A DNA stretch of 49,595 bases from Mycobacterium sp. NAZ190054 (GTDB lineage: Bacteria; Actinomycetota; Actinomycetes; Mycobacteriales; Mycobacteriaceae), in NCBI RefSeq assembly GCF_001545925.1, contig NZ_LMVQ01000582.1, positions 1 to 49,595 on the forward strand, written 5' to 3'. A program made the translations under genes and the position numbers. Numbering within the stretch: the first letter of the stretch is position 1; each line of letters begins with the position of its first letter. The notes beneath the pieces are model-generated. The model worked only from the letters and a program-made list of their open reading frames with translations. It made no database searches and had not been told where the DNA came from. This document shows, piece by piece, positions 42,612 through 49,595 of this stretch.

Positions 42612-44163
42612 GATCGTATCCTTTCTCCTCGGCGGCGGAGCGAAGCTGGTGCTTGGCGATCTTCTGCGTCGAGGTCTTCGGCAACGCATCGATTTGCTTG
42701 TAGTACCGCGGAACCTTGAAGCGCGCCAATCGTTCTGCGGCCCAGTCACCGATCTCGTCGAAGTCGAGCTCGGCACCGTTGCGAGCGACGATGAACACCA
42801 GAAGGTCCTCATCGGTGAGATCGGACGGGACACCGATGACCGCACACTCCAACACGGAGGGGTGGTCGTTGATGACGTTCTCGACCTCCAACGACGACAC
42901 GTTCTCACCGCGGCGACGCACGATGTCCTTCTTGCGGTCGACGAAGTAATACTGGCCGTCGCTGTCCCGACGGGCCATGTCCCCGGTGTACAGCCATCCG
43001 TCGCGCAGCGCTTCGGAGGTCTTCTCCGGATCTTTGAAATAGCCGAGCATATGCGCCGGGCCGCGCAGGATCAGTTCGCCGACCTCGTTGTCGCCCAGGT
43101 GATTCCCGTTCTCGTCGACAACGGCTGCCTCCGTGCGGGGGACGGCGGGATCGGGATGTTGGCGAGGGAAGCCCATCGCGCCGGACCGGCGTCGATCGTC
43201 GAACGGCTCGAGCAGTCCGAATGTCGTCTCACTCATCCCGAAGCCCGATATCACCGTCATCCCGTATCGCTTCTCCAGCGTCTCCCGCAGCTCACCCGGT
43301 AGAGCCGGCACGCCGTAGGCGACCTTGACGCTGTTGTCGAGATCGTCGGCGGCCGGCTCCTTCTTGCTGAGGATGAGGGTCATCGCGCCGATGAAGTTGA
43401 AGACGGCCACCTTGTGCCTGCGGATGTCGTCCCAGAACTTGTTGGCCGAAAACCGGCGCGCCAGAACGATCGCCCCCCTGGCACCGATGGCCCCCATCAT
43501 GGAGTACGCCTGGGAATTGATGTGGAACAACGGCAGGCACGCGTAGATACGGTCGCCCTTCTCCATCCGCATCCAATGCGGATAAGCCTGGCCCGTCAAG
43601 ACGAAGTTTCGTTGAGACTGCATGACAGCCTTGGGATTACCGGTCGTTCCTGACGTGTAGATGAAGCTCACGACGTCGTCGGGCGACACGTCGCCGGCTT
43701 CGGGCGCCGACGTTCCCGCTTTGTCCATCAACTCACCGAAATGGGGGAACTGGGATCCCGGCTGCATCGCGTATACCGCTTCGAGGCTGGGCAGCGTGTC
43801 GACGCTGGGCGCGATGACGTCGGCGTAGGCGTCGTCGACCAGGACGAACTTCGCCTGCGAGTGCTCCAGGATGTAGTGCGTCTCGCGCTCTTTGAATCCG
43901 GTGTTGACCGCGACCAGCGTGGCGCCGAGCTTGGCCAGCCCGAACCACGCGTAGAGGAATTCGGGTTTGTTGTCGACCATGAAGGCGACGTGATCGCCGC
44001 GGCGCACCCCGAGGTCGCGCCAGACGTTCGCGGCACGGTTGGCGTTCTCGTTGAACTCCCGGTAAGAGATCTGCCGCTCGTCCCAGATGAGCAGCGGGTC
44101 GTGGGGCACTTCTTCGACAGCCTGTTCCAGAAAGCGCCCGACGGTGAGTCCTGCCAGTTCCAC
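42586..44163 (-). CDS. Acyl-CoA ligase (FadD-like)
   Basis: A 525-aa adenylate-forming ligase. Motifs: YTSGTTGNPKAV (P-loop), GMSETTFGLLEPF, YTGDMARRDSDGQYYFVDRKKDIVRRRGENVSS (hinge) and the catalytic Lys in TSTQKIAKHQL. The GTG at 44163 gives the N-terminus MELAGLTVGRFLEQAV and has GGAGGA 4 nt upstream. ATG at 44175 and 44229 are alternatives. It is the first gene of the unit with DUF35 and the thiolase-like protein, divergent from the IclR regulator, so it probably activates the acid that the unit breaks down. Confidence 0.9.
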   Translation of the reverse strand: MELAGLTVGRFLEQAVEEVPHDPLLIWDERQISYREFNENANRAANVWRDLGVRRGDHVAFMVDNKPEFLYAWFGLAKLGATLVAVNTGFKERETHYILEHSQAKFVLVDDAYADVIAPSVDTLPSLEAVYAMQPGSQFPHFGELMDKAGTSAPEAGDVSPDDVVSFIYTSGTTGNPKAVMQSQRNFVLTGQAYPHWMRMEKGDRIYACLPLFHINSQAYSMMGAIGARGAIVLARRFSANKFWDDIRRHKVAVFNFIGAMTLILSKKEPAADDLDNSVKVAYGVPALPGELRETLEKRYGMTVISGFGMSETTFGLLEPFDDRRRSGAMGFPRQHPDPAVPRTEAAVVDENGNHLGDNEVGELILRGPAHMLGYFKDPEKTSEALRDGWLYTGDMARRDSDGQYYFVDRKKDIVRRRGENVSSLEVENVINDHPSVLECAVIGVPSDLTDEDLLVFIVARNGAELDFDEIGDWAAERLARFKVPRYYKQIDALPKTSTQKIAKHQLRSAAEEKGYDRDFATSSR

Positions 44164-44175
44164 GTGTTCCTCCAT

Positions 44176-44459
44176 CGAGACGTTTGACGGCAACGCGGCG
44201 TGTGCGCCGTGTATGAGTATACGAGACACTGTCCTATTTTTTCGAATTACCGGGAAGTCGCACTACCGCCCATGCACGGATGCGCATCCAGCGATGTCAT
44301 GGCCCTGATCTCAACCGAATTGGGCCGACATCGTCCCCATGATTTGGCACGTGCGCGGCGGAGTCTGCTACACATAAACCGGGACGTCGTCTTATCGGCG
44401 GTACCCGCCTGTGGTCGGTTCGCCGACTACTCTCGTACCGAGCATCTGAGGGGGTGCGC
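44176..44459. promoter_or_regulatory. Divergent promoter region with palindromic operator candidate
   Basis: About 285 bp between the CoA-ligase start and the IclR start. It contains the perfect 12-bp palindrome GGATGCGCATCC (44278-44289) and A/T-rich stretches on both sides (around 44230-44250 and 44390-44420). An IclR dimer site in this position would allow control of both directions. Confidence 0.45.
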
Positions 44460-45269
44460 ATGACAAGTAACGAGATGGACGACGCCACGCCGACGTTCTC
44501 CGCCGAGGCCGAACATCGCGGTGTCGCGACCAAGTTGTTCACACTGCTCGAAGCGGTCGCGGCCGCACCCGACGGGATCAGCGTCCGCGAGGTCTCGCGC
44601 GCAACCGGTATCGACAAGAGCTCGGTGAGCCGGATCTTCAACCAGCTTGCTGCGCTCGACGTGGTCGAGCAGTCGCAGTTGACGGGGAGATTCGAGGTCG
44701 GACGCCGGTTGTCCTCGCTGGGAGAGGTTCTGCACACCCACAACTCGTTGTGGGGGTTGGCCGAGCCCATCGTCCGCGACCTGGTGGCTCGTTTCGATGA
44801 AACCTGCTATTTCATTGTGCGCGAAGGCAATCAAGCGAGGTTCCAGGAACGCATCGACTGTAGGCAGGCGATCCGATACGTCATCGAGCCCGGCGTGGTG
44901 TCCCCTCTGTACGCCGGCGCCGCGGGTCGCGCCATTCTGGCAGGGATGCCGGAAGACGAGGCGAGCGCCTATTTGGACAGCGTGACCGTCATGCCGATGA
45001 CCAGCGAGACCGTCACCGACCGGAAACTGCTGCGGAAGTTCGTCGAACAGGACCGGAAGCGCGGCTACAGCGTCAGCCTCGGTGAACGGGTCGCTGGGGG
45101 CCGCGGAATCGGCGCCCCGGTGCGACGTGCCGACGGCTACTGCGTCGCCGCGATTCTGTGGACCTGTCCCTCGACCCGCTTTGACGTCACGCGGGTCGAA
45201 GAATTCGGTACCGCGGTCCGGGACGCCGGCCGCCAACTCTCCCATCTTCTCGGGTATTCGGCCGTGTAA
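44460..45269 (+). CDS. IclR-family transcriptional regulator
   Basis: A 269-aa regulator. The N-terminal winged helix runs from about 25-85 (LFTLLEAVAAAPDGISVREV and ATGIDKSSVSRIFNQL), and the C-terminal effector-binding domain is typical (SPLYAGAAGRAILAGMPE, VSLGERVAGGRGIGAPV). The ATG at 44460 is preferred to the GTG at 44454 because GAGGGG precedes it at good distance. It is divergent from the CoA-ligase/DUF35/thiolase-like unit and convergent with the MBL gene (5 bp apart). It probably controls the divergent unit in response to an organic acid. Confidence 0.9.
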   Translation: MTSNEMDDATPTFSAEAEHRGVATKLFTLLEAVAAAPDGISVREVSRATGIDKSSVSRIFNQLAALDVVEQSQLTGRFEVGRRLSSLGEVLHTHNSLWGLAEPIVRDLVARFDETCYFIVREGNQARFQERIDCRQAIRYVIEPGVVSPLYAGAAGRAILAGMPEDEASAYLDSVTVMPMTSETVTDRKLLRKFVEQDRKRGYSVSLGERVAGGRGIGAPVRRADGYCVAAILWTCPSTRFDVTRVEEFGTAVRDAGRQLSHLLGYSAV

Positions 45270-45274
45270 CGGCA

Positions 45275-46216
45275 TCAGGCCGCGAAGCGTACGACGGTGC
45301 CCACCGTCATGAGCTTGAACGCATCGGGCATCCGCTCGGCTACCGCCCGCTGGGTGCGGAACCCGCTGCAATGCATGGGGGAAACCCAAGCCGGCTTGCG
45401 CTTGACAAGTTCGTCGACGGTGCGATCGACCTTGGCCTGAGTGATGCCGGCATGCCCGAGGTGGAAACCGCCGAGCACGCCGTGCAGTGGCGCACCCTCG
45501 GAGAGCTTCAGCGCGTGGTCGACCGCCGACACGACGCCCGCGTGTCCACACGGGTCGAGCACGATCAGGCCGAGGCCTTTGACGTTGATGCTCAATGTCA
45601 AGTAGTCCTCGATCGGGTCGGCGCACACGTGTCCGTCACGCACCGACATCCGACCGACCGGGACCTCCTCCTCGAAATCGAGCGTGGTCGGTACCTCCCC
45701 GCTGGTCATCACACCTGGCGCGATTTCCAGCGGATCCTTCAACGGGACCACGGCACCGCCGGCAGCGGTCAACTCCGACTCGGTGAGCGCCTTGTTGAAG
45801 TACTGAAGTGTGGCGTCAGGGCGCTGGATCAGCCGCGGGGTGAATGCCGACGGGTGCACCAGCACGGGGACGCGGTAGCCGATCTGCTCGAGCGCAGCGT
45901 AGATCCCGCCGAAGTGGTCGGGGTGCCCATGCGACAGCACCACCTGATCGACCTCGGTGAGGTCGATCCCGAGCAGCCGGGCGTTGTGCACCAACGGGAT
46001 CGGGCTCATCCCGGCGTCGAACAGGATTGTGGTGGTGCGCCCGGCCGTCGTCGCCCTCAGCAGGAAGGAGATGCCGTTCTCCGCGAGCGGCGTCCCGCGG
46101 CGCGCACCGAAATGCTCCGGCATTCCCTGACGGGTGATGCCCGGCGAGTTCGACATCAGCATGTCGATGTAGTTGTCGACGAGAACGGTGAGGACCAGCT
46201 CGTCGCACTCACGCAT
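45275..46216 (-). CDS. MBL-fold metallo-hydrolase
   Basis: A 313-aa protein of the metallo-beta-lactamase fold. The signature LSHGHPDHFGG (HxHxDH) lies in the first third, with further ligand candidates in DPCGHAG and SPMHCSG. The N-terminal style (VLVDNYIDMLMSN) resembles the dihydropterin-type subgroup. The ATG at 46216 is chosen because it lies just before the amidohydrolase stop (8-nt overlap); a TTG at 46228 is an alternative. It is the last gene of the ABC/amidohydrolase operon and probably hydrolyses the second step of that route. Confidence 0.85.
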   Translation of the reverse strand: MRECDELVLTVLVDNYIDMLMSNSPGITRQGMPEHFGARRGTPLAENGISFLLRATTAGRTTTILFDAGMSPIPLVHNARLLGIDLTEVDQVVLSHGHPDHFGGIYAALEQIGYRVPVLVHPSAFTPRLIQRPDATLQYFNKALTESELTAAGGAVVPLKDPLEIAPGVMTSGEVPTTLDFEEEVPVGRMSVRDGHVCADPIEDYLTLSINVKGLGLIVLDPCGHAGVVSAVDHALKLSEGAPLHGVLGGFHLGHAGITQAKVDRTVDELVKRKPAWVSPMHCSGFRTQRAVAERMPDAFKLMTVGTVVRFAA

Positions 46217-47216
46217 GGCTGACGGCAACCGTTCTGGTCAGCAGTTGCTGCGGCGTGTGCACGAGCACCTTCTCCAGCGCGACCGGATCGGTGATCGCCG
46301 CACTCACGCTGCCGACGGGATCGGGATCGGCCATGTCGAACGGATAGTCGGTGCCGAGCGCAAGACGGTCGGCACCGACCCGCTGCAACAGGAACTCCAG
46401 TGAAGCGCGGTCATGGGTGAGCGTGTCGAACCAGAACCGGTCCAGGTACTGTGACGGCGGCCGGTCGATCCGCGACTTCGGCTCGGGCCGCACCTTCCAG
46501 CCGTGGTCGAACCTGCCGATCTGATACGGCAGGAATCCGCCGCCATGCAGCAGTGCGATGCGAAGTGACGCATTGCGTTCGAGCACACCACTGAAGATCA
46601 GCGATCCGGCGGCCAGCGTCGAGTCGGTCGGGTTGCCGACGAAATTGTGCAGGTAGTAGTCGTGCATGCGGTCGTGGCCCGCCACATCGGAGGGATGGAG
46701 CACGACCGGAAGGCCGGCGTCGGCGATCGCGGTCCACAGGTCGGCGAAGCTGTCGTCGCCGAGATTGGTTCCGGTGACGTTGGTGGCCACCTCCAGGCCG
46801 ACCACCTCCGGAACCGAGACCAGACGTTCGACTTCGGCGATCGCCGCCTGCGGGTCCTGCATCGGAAGGTGGCCCAGCACGACGAAACGGTCGGGTTGGG
46901 CACGGACGACCTCGACCAGCGAGTCGTTGAACAACTGCGCGTGCGCCACCGCGGCCGCGGCCTCCAGCTTGTACTGGAACTGCGGAGGCGGCACCGACAA
47001 CGCGTGCACAGTCACCCCGTCGCGGTCCATATCGGCCAGCCGGGCGCCGACGTCGAACATGCCCGCGGGGAACGGCCCACTCACGCGCCCGTTCGGATAG
47101 CTGAAATACCATCCATCGCTGCGGTTCTCGATCTTCGGTGCCGCAGCTGGGATCTCGGACGCCAGCTCGTTGATGAACGACTCAGGGACGATGTGGGCGT
47201 GGATGTCAGTGGTCAC
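46209..47216 (-). CDS. ACMSD-like amidohydrolase/decarboxylase
   Basis: A 335-aa TIM-barrel amidohydrolase (amidohydrolase_2 family). The metal motif DIHAHIVP (HxH) is at residues 4-11. VVLHPSDVAGHD, LLHGGGFLPY and LALGTDYPFDM provide the later His and Asp ligands. Members decarboxylate or hydrolyse aromatic acids such as aminocarboxymuconate semialdehyde. The GTG at 47216 overlaps the permease stop (GTGA), so uptake and breakdown genes are co-transcribed. The open frame above it is inside the permease gene. The substrate is not readable. Confidence 0.85.
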   Translation of the reverse strand: MTTDIHAHIVPESFINELASEIPAAAPKIENRSDGWYFSYPNGRVSGPFPAGMFDVGARLADMDRDGVTVHALSVPPPQFQYKLEAAAAVAHAQLFNDSLVEVVRAQPDRFVVLGHLPMQDPQAAIAEVERLVSVPEVVGLEVATNVTGTNLGDDSFADLWTAIADAGLPVVLHPSDVAGHDRMHDYYLHNFVGNPTDSTLAAGSLIFSGVLERNASLRIALLHGGGFLPYQIGRFDHGWKVRPEPKSRIDRPPSQYLDRFWFDTLTHDRASLEFLLQRVGADRLALGTDYPFDMADPDPVGSVSAAITDPVALEKVLVHTPQQLLTRTVAVSHA

Positions 47217-48052
47217 TTCTTCTCCAGGTCGGGTCGTGCGACAGCGGCGGAACGCCAGAACACGATCTTGCGTTCGGCGAACCAGAGGGACAGATAGGAG
47301 ATGAGTCCGAAGAGCAGGAAGATACCGATGATGACCCACACCGCAGGGGTGTCGAAGCCGGACCGGTAGCGCTGCAAGAGATATCCGAGCCCTGCATCGG
47401 ATCCCACGAACTCCGACACGATCGCACCGATGATGGCGGTGGTCGCACCGAGTTGCAACCCGCCGAAGATCACCGGCAATGCGGCGGGAATCTTCAGCAT
47501 CCGCATGATCTGCCACCTGGACGCGCACAGCGAGCGCATGAGCTGGACCGAATTCGGCTCGGCCAGGCCGAGTCCGCTCAGGGTCGTGATGAACACCGCG
47601 TAGAAGCACGCGATCGCCGCCTGGAAAATCTTGCCCTCGATGCCGAAGCCGAACCAGGTGATGATGACCGGAGCCAGGATCACCGTGGGGATGGCCTCCA
47701 GGGCTGACAGGAAGGGCAGGTACGCCGTGCGCAGGCGGATCGACGAGCCCAGCAGGAGTCCGAGGGCGAAACCGACGACCGCGCCGAGCGCGAAGCCGCC
47801 GAGAATCTCCGTGACGGTGCGCAGCACGTGGCTGGAGAATCCGTTCGCACCGATCACCCGCGGTATCGCCTCGAAGACGGACTGGGGTGTGGGTAGCAGG
47901 ATCGACGGCACCAAGCCGTTGTTGGTGATGTGGTACCACACGCCGAGGATCAGCGGTGCGATCAACGCGGTGACCACATACGGCGACATCGTCCACCGTC
48001 TGGTCGGAGCCTCGGCGCGTAATTCGGTGACACGCTCTTGAAGGGTCGTCAT
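47213..48052 (-). CDS. ABC transporter permease (TauT/SsuC type)
   Basis: A 279-aa inner membrane protein with about six hydrophobic segments. The EAA loop with its trailing Gly reads LMRSLCASRWQIMRMLKIPAALPVIFGGLQLG. It belongs to the taurine/sulfonate/nitrate-type importer family. ATG at 48052 overlaps the preceding permease stop (ATGA), so the two permeases are coupled. No substrate-binding protein gene is in the window; it may lie beyond the right edge. Confidence 0.9.
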   Translation of the reverse strand: MTTLQERVTELRAEAPTRRWTMSPYVVTALIAPLILGVWYHITNNGLVPSILLPTPQSVFEAIPRVIGANGFSSHVLRTVTEILGGFALGAVVGFALGLLLGSSIRLRTAYLPFLSALEAIPTVILAPVIITWFGFGIEGKIFQAAIACFYAVFITTLSGLGLAEPNSVQLMRSLCASRWQIMRMLKIPAALPVIFGGLQLGATTAIIGAIVSEFVGSDAGLGYLLQRYRSGFDTPAVWVIIGIFLLFGLISYLSLWFAERKIVFWRSAAVARPDLEKK

Positions 48053-48873
48053 GACTTGCGTGACCTCGATTCCTCAGACCAGAAGACGACCCGGCGCTCG
48101 ATCACGTCCATGAGCGATACCAGCGTGATCGCGATGATGACGACGACGATGACCACCGCGAATGTCAGTGGCATGTTCAGCTGTGACGAAAACTCCTTGG
48201 TGAGCGTCCCCAGCCCGCCGGCCGAGGAGGAGAGGATCTCGGCGACCAGCACCCCGGTGAACGCGAGCAGCATCGCGTGTTTTACACCGACCATGATCAT
48301 CGGGACCGCCGATGGCAGCTGCAACTTCCAGAAGATCTGTGGGCGTGTGGCATTCAGCGACTGCATCAGCTTGAACTCGTTGGCCTTCGGAAGTGCGAGA
48401 CCGACCATGGTGTCGATCCAGACTGGGAAGAAGCAGATCACCACCGCGATCGCGATCTTGCTGGGCGGCCCGAAGCCGAGCCACCCGATGAACAAGGGCG
48501 CGAGCACGATCTTGGGCAGCGCCTGTACGGCGATGGCATACGGTGTGATCGCTGTCCTGACGAAGGGCACTGTGCCCAAGGCTATTCCAGCAGCCAGGCC
48601 GACGCTGCAGCCGATCAACCAGGCGATGACGACCGAGAACAGCGTGCCGCCCAGGTCCTCCCACCAGTAACCGGCCGAGACCAGCCTCGCCAGCCCCGCC
48701 AGGGTGTCCGACAGCGTCGGGAACAGCGTTCGGTCTTCGAGGAACCGCGGCACCACCTCCCACGCGAGCGCGAACAGCAGGACCGTACCGAGGCTGAGCC
48801 ACCAGCTGTTACCCTCGGCTCCGGGCCTGGCAACGCCCGCTTTCGAGGGCCGGACCCGCAATGCCGAGGTCAT
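48049..48873 (-). CDS. ABC transporter permease (TauT/SsuC type)
   Basis: A 274-aa membrane protein homologous in plan to its neighbour, with the EAA loop KLMQSLNATRPQIFWKLQLPSAVPMIMVGVK. It has about six hydrophobic segments. The start is ATG at 48873, 4 nt before the end of the ATPase gene (ATGA overlap). Two different permeases suggest a heterodimeric membrane channel for the importer. Confidence 0.9.
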   Translation of the reverse strand: MTSALRVRPSKAGVARPGAEGNSWWLSLGTVLLFALAWEVVPRFLEDRTLFPTLSDTLAGLARLVSAGYWWEDLGGTLFSVVIAWLIGCSVGLAAGIALGTVPFVRTAITPYAIAVQALPKIVLAPLFIGWLGFGPPSKIAIAVVICFFPVWIDTMVGLALPKANEFKLMQSLNATRPQIFWKLQLPSAVPMIMVGVKHAMLLAFTGVLVAEILSSSAGGLGTLTKEFSSQLNMPLTFAVVIVVVIIAITLVSLMDVIERRVVFWSEESRSRKS

Positions 48874-49595
48874 GACAACCCGAGCAGTGTTCGCGCCCGC
48901 AAGGCGAGCGCGGCGAACTCGGGCGTCAGCGCCAGTTCGGGGCTGCGCGGCCGCTCGAAGGGCACGTCTATGACCTCGACCAGCCGGCCCGGTCGTGCAC
49001 TCATCACCGCGATCCGGTCCGACATGAAGACGGCTTCGTTGATGTTGTGCGTCACAAGGATTGCCGTCGCCTTGCTATGCGCCTGCAGTCGAAGCAGCTC
49101 AGAGTTCATCGACTCGCGAGTGAACTCGTCGAGGGCGCCGAACGGTTCGTCGAGCAGGAGCAGCTTCGGGCTGTGGATCAGCACCCGGCACAGCGCCGCC
49201 CGCTGCTGCATGCCACCCGACAGCTGCCACGGGTAGGACTTCGCGAACTCCGCGATCCCCACCATGGACAGCAGTTCCTCGGCTCTTTCGCGGTACTTCT
49301 TCTTCGACTGCCCGAACACTTCGACGGGAAGCAGCACATTGTCGATGGTGGTGCGCCACGGGAACATCACCGCCTGCTGGAACATCATCCCCACATCGCG
49401 GCTGGGCCCGGCCATCTGCTTGCCGTCGAAGGTGACGGTGCCCGCACTGGGTGCCAGCAGTCCGCCCATGATGTTGAGCGCCGTCGACTTGCCGCATCCG
49501 CTGGGCCCCAACAGGGAGAGGAACTCCCCGTCCATGACATCGAGGTCCATCCCGCTCAGCGCGATCATCTCGTTGCCACCGCTGTGATACGTCTT
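48870..49595 (-). CDS. ABC transporter ATP-binding protein (5' end beyond window)
   Basis: A partial 241-aa ATPase running off the window's right edge; translation is open through the edge, so the true start is outside. Walker A is GPSGCGKST, Q-loop MMFQQAVMFPW, signature LSGGMQQRAALCR, Walker B LLLLDEPFGALD and the switch His in LVTHNI. It belongs to the SsuB/TauB-type group. It heads the operon and energises the two permeases downstream. Confidence 0.9.
   Translation of the reverse strand, partial: KTYHSGGNEMIALSGMDLDVMDGEFLSLLGPSGCGKSTALNIMGGLLAPSAGTVTFDGKQMAGPSRDVGMMFQQAVMFPWRTTIDNVLLPVEVFGQSKKKYRERAEELLSMVGIAEFAKSYPWQLSGGMQQRAALCRVLIHSPKLLLLDEPFGALDEFTRESMNSELLRLQAHSKATAILVTHNINEAVFMSDRIAVMSARPGRLVEVIDVPFERPRSPELALTPEFAALALRARTLLGLS

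Noticed and set aside
1..49595. tRNA or rRNA genes
   Set aside because: No cloverleaf-like segment with a recognisable T-loop (GTTCGA) context and no rRNA-like sequence was noticed in the intergenic regions. A covariance-model scan would be decisive.

Overview
The window is high-GC actinobacterial DNA and most likely comes from a non-tuberculous mycobacterium (Mycolicibacterium-like). The reasons are an XPB/ercc3 helicase preceded by the C-terminus of a helicase-associated protein (the Rv0862c/Rv0861c arrangement of mycobacteria), F420/LLM-type oxidoreductase and PPOX genes, many acyl-CoA ligases, GTG/TTG starts, and two secreted proteins with a mycobacterial-style N-terminus (basic segment, one hydrophobic segment ending in AYAD, long acidic linker). 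No tRNA, rRNA or CRISPR array was seen. All assignments come from reading the sequence; no database search was run.

Layout. (1) 1-6613, plus strand: an edge segment of unclear origin, a helicase-associated fragment, the XPB helicase, a secreted beta-helix protein with an Ig/cadherin-like module, and a secreted lipase. (2) 25808 down to 6626, minus strand: about 19 kb of 17 tightly packed, often overlapping genes, read as one surface-glycan or glycolipid biosynthesis operon. The promoter-proximal half holds a small unknown protein, two GT4 glycosyltransferases, a GT-C-like membrane protein, a second membrane protein, a MOP/Wzx-type flippase, a polysaccharide deacetylase, a UDP-sugar dehydrogenase and a secreted GH113-like hydrolase. 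The promoter-distal half is a tailoring set: a GNAT-like protein, an AMP-forming ligase, a PLP decarboxylase of the exosortase-associated type, an ATP-grasp-like protein, an acyl carrier protein, a second GNAT-like protein, an asparagine-synthetase-like ligase without the glutaminase cysteine, and an FkbM methyltransferase. This is the most interesting system in the window: a glycan export cluster joined to an amino-acid or acyl activation, decarboxylation and amide-forming module. (3) 26389-29386: an LLM oxidoreductase, a divergent PPOX protein and an adenylate-forming ligase. (4) 29434-37611: a 2725-aa surface protein with about 18 tandem domains of about 128 aa, six of them almost identical at DNA level with an exact 384-bp period. 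(5) 38219-41140: an AraC/GATase1 regulator, a short insertion-sequence-like scar, and an MFS exporter whose end runs into that scar. (6) 41041-49595: a divergent IclR regulator facing a CoA-ligase/DUF35/thiolase-like operon that looks like an Ltp2-type aldolase unit. Next to it is a minus-strand operon with an ABC importer (ATPase cut by the window end, two permeases), an ACMSD-like amidohydrolase and an MBL-fold hydrolase.

How the parts may work together (inference): GTs build a uronic-acid-containing glycan on a lipid carrier, the flippase moves it across the membrane, and the deacetylase and hydrolase trim it. The ligase/ACP/decarboxylase/AsnB/GNAT set makes and attaches an amine- or acyl-type decoration. 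No priming phosphoglycosyl transferase, chain-length regulator or exosortase lies in the window. Regions 5 and 6 look like regulated uptake and catabolism of small acids.
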